Shown here: positions 26,669-38,761 of the stretch, piece after piece
Layout: each line of letters begins with the position of its first letter
How positions within the stretch are numbered: the first letter of the stretch is position 1
From: Cellulomonas terrae
Lineage (GTDB): Bacteria > Actinomycetota > Actinomycetes > Actinomycetales > Cellulomonadaceae
Direction: 5' to 3'
Length of the DNA: 64,000 nucleotides
NCBI RefSeq assembly: GCF_007990265.1
Contig: NZ_BJWH01000019.1
Coordinates: 28,903-92,902, forward strand
Program-made: the position numbers and the translations under genes
The notes under the pieces: generated by a model
The model's input: only the letters and a program-made list of their open reading frames with translations
Told to the model about the DNA's origin: nothing
Databases searched by the model: none

Positions 26669-27574
26669 GTGCGCACGTCGTGGGGTTCGGCCACCGACCG
26701 CGGCCTCGTCCGCGAGGTCAACGAGGACGCCCTCCTCGCCTACCCGCCGGTGTTCCTCGTCGCCGACGGGATGGGCGGTCACGACGCGGGCGACCTCGCG
26801 AGCCGCATCGCGGTCGAGGAGTTCGCGCAGCTCGCGGGGCAGGCGGCGGCCACGGCCGACGACGTGCACGCGTGCTTCGACCGGACCGCCGCGCGCATCC
26901 GCACCGAGTTCACCGGAGGACGCCAGGGCGGCACGACCGTCGCCGGGGTCGCGGTGACCGAGCACGACGGCGGCTCCTACTGGCTCGTCTTCAACGTCGG
27001 CGACTCCCGCGTGTACCTCTGGTCCGCCGACGTCCTCGAGCAGATCAGCGTGGACCACTCGGTGGTCCAGGAGCTGCTGGACCTGGGCGAGATCGACCTG
27101 ACCGAGGCGGAGACGCACCCGGAGCGGCACGTCCTGACCCGCGCCCTCGGCACCGGGGACCCGCCGGAGCCCGAGTACTGGCTGCTGCCCGCCGGCCTCC
27201 ACGACAGGCTGCTGATCTGCACGGACGGGCTGACCCGGGAGGTCGGAGACGACGACCTCGCCCGCGTCCTCGCGGAGACGGCGGACCCGCAGGACGCCGC
27301 CGCGCACCTGGTCCGGCTCGCGCTCGAGCACGGCGCACGGGACAACGTGAGCGCGGTCGTCGTCGACGTCGCCACGTCCGCCGGCGCGCACGACGACGTC
27401 CACATCACCGTGCCCCGGACCGGGGCGGAGCTGGGTCCCTACGTGTGGGACGAGATGCTCAACGGCGTCACGGTCCCACGCCGCACCCGGACGGCCACCC
27501 GGCCGATCCCGCGCGTGACCCCCGGATCGAGCACGCCGGACCCGAACCCATCGAACGAGGAGCTCCCGTCATGA
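26669..27574 (+). CDS. PP2C-family protein phosphatase (PrpC/PstP type)
   Basis: A 301-residue Mn2+/Mg2+-dependent Ser/Thr phosphatase. Metal-binding motifs are intact: ATDRGLVREVNEDA, VADGMGGHDAGD, GTTVAG, FNVGDSRVYL, ICTDGLTREV and GARDNVSAVVV. Unlike PstP it has no membrane segment; the last 60 residues are a Pro/Thr/Arg-rich tail (RRTRTATRPIPR). The GTG start at 26669 follows GAGGGGG by about 5 bases; an in-frame ATG at 26612 lacks such a site. It is the first gene of the kinase/FN3 cluster and would reverse the kinase's phosphorylation. Its stop overlaps the FHA gene start. Confidence 0.9.
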   Translation: MRTSWGSATDRGLVREVNEDALLAYPPVFLVADGMGGHDAGDLASRIAVEEFAQLAGQAAATADDVHACFDRTAARIRTEFTGGRQGGTTVAGVAVTEHDGGSYWLVFNVGDSRVYLWSADVLEQISVDHSVVQELLDLGEIDLTEAETHPERHVLTRALGTGDPPEPEYWLLPAGLHDRLLICTDGLTREVGDDDLARVLAETADPQDAAAHLVRLALEHGARDNVSAVVVDVATSAGAHDDVHITVPRTGAELGPYVWDEMLNGVTVPRRTRTATRPIPRVTPGSSTPDPNPSNEELPS

Positions 27575-28940
27575 GCGTGCCCGAGTACTCCGCCGGCGAC
27601 TGGACGGCCGTGGTGCGCCCCGGGTTCGTGGCGCTGCTGGGCGCCGGGTCCGCCGAGTCCACCGTCCGTGCGCTCTGGCAGGACAGCGGCGAGGGCGTGT
27701 TCGCGGCTCTGGCCCTGCTGGCGCGGGACGGGTTCGGGGGTCTGCCGCCGTTCGCCGTCGTGTCCGTCGACGGTCGGCGGGTGCACGCCGCGCTGCGGGG
27801 TGACGTCGAGGTCGTCGTCGACGTGGACGGCCGGCAGGAGGTGTGGCGCTCCGGCGAGGTGAGCACCTGGACCGAGCGGGTGCTCGACGGGGTGGCCGAC
27901 GTCGCGGTGCAGGCCGACGGAGCGCCCGTCGACGCGCCGAGCCTCCCGCTCGCGGACGGGATCGCCCTCGCGTCGCGCGTGCGGCTCGCCCTGACCGCGC
28001 GTGACGTCCCCGAGGTGGTGCCGACGACGGCGCCCGCGACGAACCCGGTCGGGGTCGAGGCTCACGCCGTGGAGCCGGTCACCGCCGTGCCTGTCGCCGC
28101 CGAGGAGGCCGAGGCCCCGCCGGTCGCCGACGAGCCGGTCGAGCCCGCCGTCGTCGAGGCGGAGCTGCCCGACGAGGTCGGGTCCTCGTCGACCGGGATC
28201 GTCGACGCTGTCCCGTGGGCGACCTCGGCGCACGACCCGGACTCGGTGCCGACCGCCCGGGTCGTCGACGTCGTCTCGTGGGACGAGCCGACCGAGGTCG
28301 AGCTCGTCCCCGTCGCCACCGCGGACACCGATGCCGACGAGGACGCCGACGTCGCGGACGCCGGGGCCGACCGGCAGGACCTGTCGGGCGTCGTGGCTGC
28401 GGCCGAGTCGTTCCTGACCTCGCCGTTCAGCCCGCGCGGGACGGACGCGCCGGTCGCCCCGCTGCCCGTCGGGGGCGCGTCGCTGGACGACCACGACGGC
28501 CTGACCATCCTGTCCACGGACCTCGCCGAGATCCGCGAGCAGCTTCCGTCGTGGGCCACCGACGAGGTCCCCGGACCGTTCCGGACCCCTCCGGTCGCCG
28601 GCCCGCCCGCACGCCTGGTGCTGTCGACGGGGCTCGTCGTCCCGCTCGACCGCGCCGTGCTGCTGGGTCGCGCACCGCAGGTCGCCCGCGTGACCAACCG
28701 CGAGCTCCCGCGCCTGATCACGGTGCCGAGCCCGCAGCAGGACATCTCCCGCACCCACGCCGAGGTGCGCGTCGAGGGTGAGCACGTCGTCGTCACGGAC
28801 CTGGACTCCACGAACGGCATCCACGTGACGCGCCCCGGTGAGGGCGCCCGGCGGCTGCACCCGGGGGAGCCCAGCGTGGTCGGCGTGGACGAGGTCGTCG
28901 ACCTCGGCGACGGGGTGACGTTCTCGGTGGAGCGGGGTTC

Positions 28941-28944
<4 letters not shown>
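27571..28944 (+). CDS. FHA-domain protein with long acidic linker
   Basis: A 457-residue protein. The N-terminal 150 residues form an uncharacterised alpha/beta region (YSAGDWTAVVRPGFVALLG ... VFAALALLARDGFGGLPPF). Residues 150-330 are an acidic Val/Ala/Glu/Asp-rich linker. Residues 350-455 form an FHA domain with LLGRAP, DISRTHAEVRVEG and DLDSTNGIHV, which should bind phospho-threonine. No membrane segment. It lies between phosphatase and kinase with 4-base overlaps on both sides, so it is a likely reader of the kinase's output. Confidence 0.88.
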
Positions 28945-30499
<1,555 letters not shown>

Positions 30500-30503
<4 letters not shown>

Positions 30504-33500
30504 GGTGGCGGGCGGCGCGCTCGCGGGTGACCACGGCGGCGGCCGTCGTCACCGTCCCCGTGCTCGTGCTGGTGCTGGCGCTGCTCGACCAGGGCTTCCC
30601 GCTCGCCCGCCTGGACCTGAACGACGGCGGGGTGTGGCTGACCGCGACGAGCAAGCTGCAGCTGGGCCGCTACAACGCGCAGGTCGAAGAGCTCAACGGC
30701 GGTCTCTCGGCGACGGGGAGCACGTTCGACGTCCTGCAGGACGAGGGCGACGTGCTGCTGGTCGAGCCGGGGTCGATCGCGGTGGTCGACCCGGCGTCCG
30801 TCACGCTCACCACCCAGGTCCCCGTCCCCGGCGCGGACGTGTCGATGGCCGCCGGAGTCGTGGCTGTCGTCGACCCCGACGGGAACGTCTGGGTCCGGCC
30901 GATCTCCGAGCTGGACACCCTGCGGATCGCGACGGACACCCCGGACGTCGAGCTCGGTGACGGGGGTGCGGCCGTGGTCGCGCGCAGCGGTGCCGTCCTG
31001 GCGGTCGCGCCCGAGGACGGGGCGGTGACGCGTGTCGACCTGGTGGACGGTGCGGCACGGAGCACGCCGCTGGGGTCGCTGGGCGCCGGTCCCGTCGACC
31101 GGCTGACCGCCGTCGGTGACGCGCCCGTCGTGCTGTCGGACAGCACCGTCCGGACCCTCGACGGCGAGGTGGAGCTCGAGGGCGACGACCTCGCGCTCCA
31201 GCAGCCGGGGCCGGACTCCTCCCGTGCGCTCGTGGCCAGCCGCACGGCGCTGCTGGAGGTCCCGCTCGACGGCGGGGCCGTGGTGGAGCACCCCACCGAG
31301 GGGTCGGGCGTGCCCGCCGAGCCGGTGCAGGTGGGCCGCTGTGCGCACGGTGCGTGGGCGTCCGCCGTCGGCTCGTACCTGCAGCTCTGCGAGGGTGACG
31401 ACGCCGAGGTCAGCAACCTCCAGGAGATGTCCAGCGCGGACGTGCTCGCGTTCCGCGTGAACCGGCAGGTCGTCGTGCTGAACGACACGCTGCGCGGCCG
31501 CCTCTGGATGCCGCTGCAGGACACCGACCTGCGGGTGCCGGACTGGACGCAGATCGAGCCGGAGGAGCAGCCCGACGAGGCCCAGGAGGAGACCGAGACG
31601 TCGGACACCACCCAGGACGTCGTCACGGAGTGCTCCACGGAGTCGGCCCCGCCGACCGCCGCCGACGACGAGTTCGGCGTGCGACCCGGCCGGACGACGA
31701 TCCTGCCGGTGATCGACAACGACTCGTCGTCGGACTGCGGGATCCTCGTCATCTCCGAGTTCGACCCGCTACCGACCGAGTTCGGCCGGGTCGAGGCGAT
31801 CTACGGCGGGCGCGCTCTGCAGGTGGCCGTCGCCGAGGGCGCGACCGGGACCGCCGAGCTGACGTACACGATCACCGACGGCAACGGGAACAACGCTCCG
31901 TCGACCGCGCGCGTCGTGCTCACCGCCCGCGACAGGTCGCTGGACTCGCCGCCCGTCCAGCTGCGGACCGGGTCGCTCCAGGTCGAGCAGGGCGGGCAGG
32001 CCGACCACCAGGCTCTCGCCGACTTCCTGGACCCCGACGGTGACGACCTGGTGCTCGTCGGTGCGACGGCGGACCCCGCGGCGGGTTCGGTCCGGTTCCG
32101 GCAGGACGGCTCCGTGACTTTCCGGGCCGACGGCGGCCGGCTCGGCCGCACCAGCGTGACCCTGCTCGTGTCCGACGGGACGTCCACGACCGAGGGGCGG
32201 CTCGACGTCGACGTGCGGCCCACGGGCTCGCTGGCTCCGCAGATCGACCCGGTGCACGCCGTGACCTACGTCGACCAGCCCGTGACGCTCCACCCGCTCG
32301 ACGCGGTGCGCAGCGCGTCCGCCGAGCCGCCACGCCTCGCGGGCATCGAGGAGGTCCCCGGCACCACGATCACGACCGACCTGCAGGGTGGCACGTTCAC
32401 GTTCAGCGCCGCGCGTGCCGGCAGCTACTACGTGAAGTTCCTCGTCTCGGCCCCGCCGCAGCAGGCGACCGGTCTGGCGCGGATCGACGTGCGCGTCTGG
32501 CCGGAGACGGACCAGCCCCCGATCGCGGTCCGCGACCAGGCGTTCCTGCCGGCAGACGGCGAGGTCACCATCGACCCGCTGGCCAACGACGCCGACCCCG
32601 CCGGCAAGGTGCTGGTCCTGCAGTCGGTCGACGCGCCCGAGGGGCTGCGGGTCGCCATCCTGGAGCACCACCTGGTGCAGATCTCGTCGGAGCGGACCCT
32701 CACGGCTCCGGTGGCGCTGCGCTACACGGTCTCCAACGGGCAGGACAGCACCGTCGGCGAGATCATCGTGCACCCGGTGCCCCCCTCCTCGACGTCCCAG
32801 CCCCCCGTCGTGCCCAACGTCGAGGTGGACGTGCGGACCGGCGGCGTCGTGACGATCCCGGTCCTCGACGGCGCCTACGACCCCGACGGCGACCGGCTCA
32901 CGCTCCGCAGCCAGCTCGCCGAGCCGTTGCCCAGCGGGCAGGGGCTGCTGTTCGTCTCGGGCGACGTGCTGCGCTACCAGGCGCCCGACGAGCCCCTCAC
33001 CGCGCGGGCGACGTTCGAGGTGGAGGACGCCACGGGCAACCTGACCGCCGCCACGGTGACCGTCCGCGTGCACGCGTCGGACGCCAGCGCGAAGGCACCG
33101 CCACGGCCGAAGGACCTGGTGGCACGCGTCTTCCAGGGCGACACGGTCCGCATCTACGTCCCGCTCGTCGGGATCGACGCCGACGGCGACGGCGTGACGC
33201 TGCTCGGCATCGCGTCGTCCGCGCTCCGCGGACGCGTCACGGCGACGGGCGCCGACTGGCTGGAGTACCAGGCGTTCCCCGACGAGGTCGGCACCGACGA
33301 GTTCACCTACGCCGTGGAGGACTGGGTGGGGCAGCGTGCGGTCGCCACCATCCGCGTCGGCATCAGCACACGGCCCGGCGACTCCGCGACCGTCGTGGCA
33401 CGCGACGACGAGGTCACGGTGAAGCCGGGGCAGCGCGTCGAGGTGCGGGTGCTCGCGAACGACGTCGACTCCAGCGGCGGCGACCTCACGCTGGAGCCCG

Positions 33501-36500
33501 ACCTGGAGATGGCCGAGGGCGTCCAGGCGACGGTCGACGACCGCCGGATCGTCGTGCAGGCGCCCGACGACCCGGGCGTGCTCCAGATCGCCTACACCGC
33601 GTCCAACAAGCGCGGTGGGCGGGACACCGGGGTGCTCACCGTGACGGTGTCCGCGGACGCCCCGGTGCTGCCCCCCATCGCGCGCGACATCGTCGTGCCC
33701 GCGACCGACACGCTGGACCGCACCGAGGTGTCCGTCGACGTGCTCGCGGTCGCGCAGAACCCGAGCGGCCCGCTGAGCGACCTCGAGGTCTCCGTGCCGG
33801 CGTCGCAGGCGGACGTCGCACGGGTCAGCGAGACCGGCGAGGTCGTCGTGACGCTCGTCGACCACGCCCAGACGGTGCCCTACCTGCTGACCAACAGGAC
33901 CGGGTCCACCCCGGTCGCGTCGTACGCGTTCATCACCGTGCCCGCGCTCGGGTTCTTCCGGCCCGTGCCCCGGCCGAAGGCTCCCGAGCTGCGCGTCGCG
34001 TCGGGCGAGCGCCTCGTCGTCCCGCTCGGCGAGCAGGTGCAGGTGGCGCCCGGACGCACGGCAAGGATCGCGGACCCCCTGGGCGTGTCCGCCACCCGGT
34101 CGGACGGGACGAGCCCGATCGTCGACGACGAGACCCTGCAGTTCACCTCGGCACCCGGGTACGCCGGGCCGGCGTCGATCACGGTCCCCGTGACGAACGC
34201 GGCCTCGCCCGGGGACACCTCGGCGCGGACATCCGTCATCACGCTGCAGATCACCGTGTACGCGGTCGACGACTACCCCCCGACGTTCGAGCCGTCCACC
34301 ATCGACGTGGCGCCCGGTGAGCCCGCGCTCTCCGTCGACCTCCGGTCCTTCACCACCGGGCCCGAGGGCGCCAACCCGACGGACGGGCGCTACGCGTACA
34401 CGCTGGTCTCAGCGATCCCGGCGGGGTTCTCGGGTGCCATCGACGACGGGGTGCTGAGCATCGCCGCGGACGCGACCACCGCCAAGGGCCGCACCGAGAC
34501 GCTGGCCGTCCGCGTCGGCTACGGCCGGACCGGGTCGTTCGAGACGGCCGTGGACGTGCGGGTGATCGCCAGCACGAGGCCGACGATCCGACTCGTCGAC
34601 CGCACGATCCCGGACGGGGTCGAGGGTCGTCAGAGCACGGTGGACGTGCTCGAGGGTGCGTTCAACCCGTTCGCACCCGAGCCGATGTCCGTCGTCGGCG
34701 CCACCGTCGAGACACCGGGTGCGGGTACGGCGGGAGCGACGTCGAGCACCGTGAGCGTTCGGCCCGCCAACGGCTTCATCGGCCAGATGGTCACGAGGTT
34801 CCGCGTCCGGGACGTCACCGGAGACCCGGACCGTGAGGTGGAGGGACGGGTCACCGTCATCGTGCGCGGCAAGCCCGCCACGCCGATCGCCCCACGGATC
34901 GGCGAGGTCCGGGACCGCACCGTCGTGCTGTCCTGGGACGCGCCGGACAACCGCGGTGCACCGATCACCGGCTACCGCGTCGTCGCGAGCCCGGGCAACA
35001 TCGTGCGGCAGTGCGCGAGCACGACGTGCACCCTCGACAGTCTCACCAACGACGTCGAGTACACGTTCACCGTCGCCGCGCAGAACGAGGTCGACTGGTC
35101 GGAGCCCAGCGCGCCGTCCGCGCCCGCGCGGCCCGACGCGGTGCCGGACGCACCGGCGGCTCCCACCCTGGAGTTCGGCGACGGGTCGGTCCGGGCGACG
35201 TGGACCGCACCGGCCTCGACCGGCTCACCGGTCACCCGCTACACGCTCGAGATCTCGCCCGCGCCGCCCGCCGGGCCCGCCTCGGTCGACACCGCCACGA
35301 CGAACCACACGTTCACCGGCCTGCGGAACGGCACGGCGTACTCGGTGCGGGTGCGCGCGCACAACAAGGCGCCCGAGCCGGGCGCCTGGTCGCCGTCGTC
35401 GTCGCCGATGGTCCCGGCGCGGGCGCCCGACGCCCCGACGGTGACGGCGACGCCGACCGACTCGACGCTCGGCCGGGTCCTCGCGATCACGTGGACCGCT
35501 CCGGTCGACAACGGCGACGCGGTGGCACAGTACGAGGTCGTCGTCGACGGTCCCGGCGGTGGCACGTACCCGGTCGCCGCGGGCACGCAGCAGATGACGT
35601 TCGACCAGGCGCAGACGAAGTACCCGTACCGGGTCTCGGTGCGCGCGAAGAACAAGGCCGGCTGGGGCGAGGCGGGCACCACCACGGCGTCGACGTTCGG
35701 GCTCCCGACGGCGCCGACCGCGGTGACCGCCACGGCGATCGCCGGGACCGGTCGGATCGAGGTGCGCTGGTCGGGCGCCGACGACAACGGCACCCCGATC
35801 CAGTCCTACGTCGTCCGGCTGCCCGACGGGGGCGAGCTCGACGTCGGCAACCGGTCCTCGTACGTCTTCGAGAACCTTCGAGGAGGAGAGTCGTACTCCT
35901 ACCAGGTGCGCTCGGTGAACGGCGCGGGTTCCAGCGGCTGGAGCGCCGCGGCGTCGGCCACGGCCACGACGCCGCCCGGCCGGCCGACCGCGTCCGTGGC
36001 GGTCACAGGCAACGGCAACGGCGGCCGGCCCACCCAGATCACGATCGGCCGCGGCGCCGACGTCGACAACGGGGGCGGCGGCACGGTGACGTACACGTGG
36101 TCGCTGGCGGGCGACCGCGGCGACCGTGCGTCGGGCACGTTCAGCGGGACCTCGGCCACCGTCGACGTCTCGGGCTGGCGCCTCCCGTTCAGCGGTGCCC
36201 GGGTGACGGCGACGGTGACCGCCAGCACGTCGCTCGGTTCGGCCTCCGCCGACGCCTCGACGGACGTGTCCTGGGGGCAGCCGCCGAGCGTCGTCCAGAA
36301 CCTGACGATCACGCCGGACGACCCGACTCTCCCGACGCGCGTGTCAGCAGTCTGGTCACCCCCGGCGAACGACGGGGGCCTCGGCGTGGACGGCTACCGC
36401 GTCTGCTGGGCGGTCAACGGCGGCACCCCCGGGAGCTGCGGCACCACCGGCGGGACCACGGCGTCCGCCGACCTCGACGACATCGGTCTCCCCGCGCCCG

Positions 36501-36601
36501 TCCCCGGCAACACCGTCACCGTCACCGTGACCCCCAGCAACGACCGTGGCGCCGGCCCGACGGCCACCGTGACCTACACCTACACGGTCGCCGCCCCATG
36601 A
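30500..36601 (+). CDS. Giant membrane-anchored Ig-like / fibronectin type III surface protein
   Basis: At 2033 residues this is the largest protein in the window. Residues about 9-30 are a signal anchor (VTTAAAVVTVPVLVLVLALL) after a basic start, so the bulk should be outside. Residues 35-360 look like a beta-propeller or beta-rich sensor (VEPGSIAVVDPASVTLT and similar). An acidic Glu/Thr linker follows (about 355-385). Residues about 390-1455 are many cadherin-like/Ig-like units with FLDPDGDDLVL, YDPDGDRLTL and IDADGDGVTL calcium-type loops. Residues about 1457-1830 are four FN3 domains (VLSWDAPDNRGAPITGYRV is the first), then two more beta units. No sortase signal or C-terminal membrane segment. 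ATG at 30500 overlaps the kinase stop. It matches the fn3 gene of bifidobacterial PFNA clusters. Confidence 0.9.
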
Positions 36602-36653
36602 CCCCCCTGCACCCGAGGGGCCCAGCGCCCCGACACCGAAGGAGAAGCCACCG

Positions 36654-37610
36654 ATGACGCCCGAGCAGAGCACCTGGTTCGCGGAGACGTTCGACGCGCT
36701 CGTGTCCAACGTCGGCCTGGCGCTGCTCGGCAAGGAGCACACGGTCCGGCTCGCGCTCACCGCGATGGTCGCCGAGGGTCACCTGCTGCTCGAGGACGCG
36801 CCCGGGACGGGGAAGACGTCGCTGGCCAAGGCGCTCGCCGCGACCGTGCAGGGCAGCCACCACCGGATCCAGTTCACGCCGGACCTGCTGCCGTCCGACG
36901 TCACGGGCGTCACGATCTACGACCAGAGCACGCACCGGTTCGAGTTCCACCCCGGCCCGATCTTCGCGTCCGTCGTCCTCGCCGACGAGATCAACCGGGC
37001 GTCGCCGAAGACGCAGGCCGCGCTGCTCGAGGTCATGGAGGAGGGCCAGATCACGGTCGACGGGGTCACGCACCCCGTGGGGCGTCCGTTCATGGTGATC
37101 GCGACGCAGAACCCGATCGAGCAGGCCGGCACGTACCGCCTCCCGGAGGCCCAGCTGGACCGGTTCCTCATCAAGACGTCGCTCGGCTACCCGGACCGAG
37201 CGTCGACGATCGAGATCCTGGCGGGCGCGAAGGACCGGACGACGAACCTGGCGCCGCGCATCACGACGCAGGCGGTCGGCACGCTCGCCGACCTGGCGCA
37301 GACCGTGCACATCGACGAGGTCGTGCTCGACTACGTCGCCCGGCTCACCGAGGCGACGCGCGACGACTCCCAGACGGCCATCGGGGCGAGCGTCCGCGGC
37401 GGGCTCGCGCTCGTGCGGACCGCCAAGGTCTGGGCGGCCGCGGCCGGCCGCGAGTACGTCATCCCGGACGACGTGAAGGACCTCGCCCAGCCGGTGCTCG
37501 CGCACCGCCTGCTGCTCGACTCCGAGGCGGAGTTCGCCGGGGTGACCGCCGTCGAGATCCTGGGTCGGATCCTCGAGACGACGGCACCGCCGGCTGTGCG
37601 GGTGGGCTGA
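36654..37610 (+). CDS. MoxR-family AAA+ ATPase
   Basis: A 318-residue AAA_3 ATPase. Walker A EDAPGTGKTSLAKAL, Walker B LADEINRASPKTQAALLEVMEE, sensor ATQNPIEQAGTYRLPEAQLDRF and the C-terminal lid domain are present. MoxR proteins act as chaperones for assembly or activation of partner proteins and usually sit next to DUF58 and transglutaminase-like genes, as here. AAGGAG lies 9 bases before the ATG. The DUF58 gene starts 2 bases after the stop. Confidence 0.93.
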   Translation: MTPEQSTWFAETFDALVSNVGLALLGKEHTVRLALTAMVAEGHLLLEDAPGTGKTSLAKALAATVQGSHHRIQFTPDLLPSDVTGVTIYDQSTHRFEFHPGPIFASVVLADEINRASPKTQAALLEVMEEGQITVDGVTHPVGRPFMVIATQNPIEQAGTYRLPEAQLDRFLIKTSLGYPDRASTIEILAGAKDRTTNLAPRITTQAVGTLADLAQTVHIDEVVLDYVARLTEATRDDSQTAIGASVRGGLALVRTAKVWAAAAGREYVIPDDVKDLAQPVLAHRLLLDSEAEFAGVTAVEILGRILETTAPPAVRVG

Positions 37611-37612
37611 TC

Positions 37613-38761
37613 GTGGGTCTGCGGGTCTCACCGGTCGGGTGGGGGGCCGTCGCGGTGGCGGCCCTCGGCCTCGTGCTGGGCCGGTGGTTGGGGTGGCTGG
37701 AGCTCGCGGCGGTCGGCGCGGCGCTGACCGCGGTGCTCGTCGTGTCGTTGCTGATGACCGCCGGCCGCGCCCGCTACGCCGTCACGCTCGACATGGCCGA
37801 CCGCCGGGTGAAGGTGGGGGAGCGCGCGCTCGGCCGCCTCGGGGTGCGCAACGTCGCACGTCGTCGGTCGTTGCCGTCCCGCGTCGAGCTGCCCGTCGGC
37901 GCGGTCGTCGCCGAGCTCGCGGTGCCGGCGCTCGCGCCGGGTGCGGAGCACGACGACCTGTTCGCCATCCCGACCACCCGCCGCGCCGTGATCGTGGTCG
38001 GCCCCGTGCGCTCGGTCCGTGGTGACCCGTTCGGGCTGGTGCGGCGCACCGTGCGGTGGACGCGGCCGGCCGAGGTGTTCGTCCACCCGCTCGTCGTGTC
38101 CCTGGCGGGTGCGAGCGCCGGCCTCCTGCGCGACCTGGAGGGTCAGGCGACGCGGGACCTGTCCGACTCGGACCTGTCGTTCCACGCCCTGCGCGACTAC
38201 GTCGCGGGCGACGACCGCAGGTACATCCACTGGCGCACCACCGCGCGCCGCGGAAGCCTCATGGTCAAGCAGTTCGAGGACACGCGGCGCACGACGACGG
38301 CGCTCGCCCTGGCGACCGACCCGCGGGACTACGCCGACGACGACGAGCTGGAGCTCGCGGTGTCGGTCGTCGCCTCCGTGGGGGTTCAGACGATCCGCGA
38401 GGAGCGCGACCTCGTCGTGCTCGCCGGCCCCGGCCGGCTCCGCGCCGAGACGCCCCCGCTCCTGCTCGACGACTGCTCCGCCATCGCGCTGTCGAGCTCC
38501 GGTGCCGGGGTGACCCTGCTGGGCCGCCGCGTCGTGCGCGAGGCACCGGAGGCGTCCGTGGCGATGCTCGTCACCGGTTCGGTACCGAGCGACGCCGACC
38601 TTCGGCTCGGGGCCCGGCACGTGACCACCGGGACGCGGACCGTCGTGGTGCGCTGCGAGCGCGGAGCTGAGGTCTCGGTGCGCACGCAGGGCTCGTTGAG
38701 CCTCGCGACGATCGGGCACCTGGACGATCTGCCCCGCCTGCTCCGGCGGGTGACCGCGTGA
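37613..38761 (+). CDS. DUF58-domain membrane protein
   Basis: A 382-residue protein with two N-terminal membrane segments (GWGAVAVAALGLVLGRWLGWLELAAV and the following one, ending near residue 48) and a vWA-like DUF58 region. Its signature is DLSDSDLSFHALRDYVAGDDRRYIHWRTTARRGSLMVKQFED near residues 180-223. DUF58 proteins are the usual partners of MoxR ATPases. GTG start at 37613; the stop overlaps the next gene's GTG. The residues facing the vWA metal site are not clearly MIDAS-like, as is usual for this family. Confidence 0.9.
   Translation: MGLRVSPVGWGAVAVAALGLVLGRWLGWLELAAVGAALTAVLVVSLLMTAGRARYAVTLDMADRRVKVGERALGRLGVRNVARRRSLPSRVELPVGAVVAELAVPALAPGAEHDDLFAIPTTRRAVIVVGPVRSVRGDPFGLVRRTVRWTRPAEVFVHPLVVSLAGASAGLLRDLEGQATRDLSDSDLSFHALRDYVAGDDRRYIHWRTTARRGSLMVKQFEDTRRTTTALALATDPRDYADDDELELAVSVVASVGVQTIREERDLVVLAGPGRLRAETPPLLLDDCSAIALSSSGAGVTLLGRRVVREAPEASVAMLVTGSVPSDADLRLGARHVTTGTRTVVVRCERGAEVSVRTQGSLSLATIGHLDDLPRLLRRVTA

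Noticed and set aside
31769..33865. 698-residue minus-strand frame inside the giant FN3 gene
   Set aside because: Antisense shadow with biased composition; the sense frame is continuous and domain-rich.
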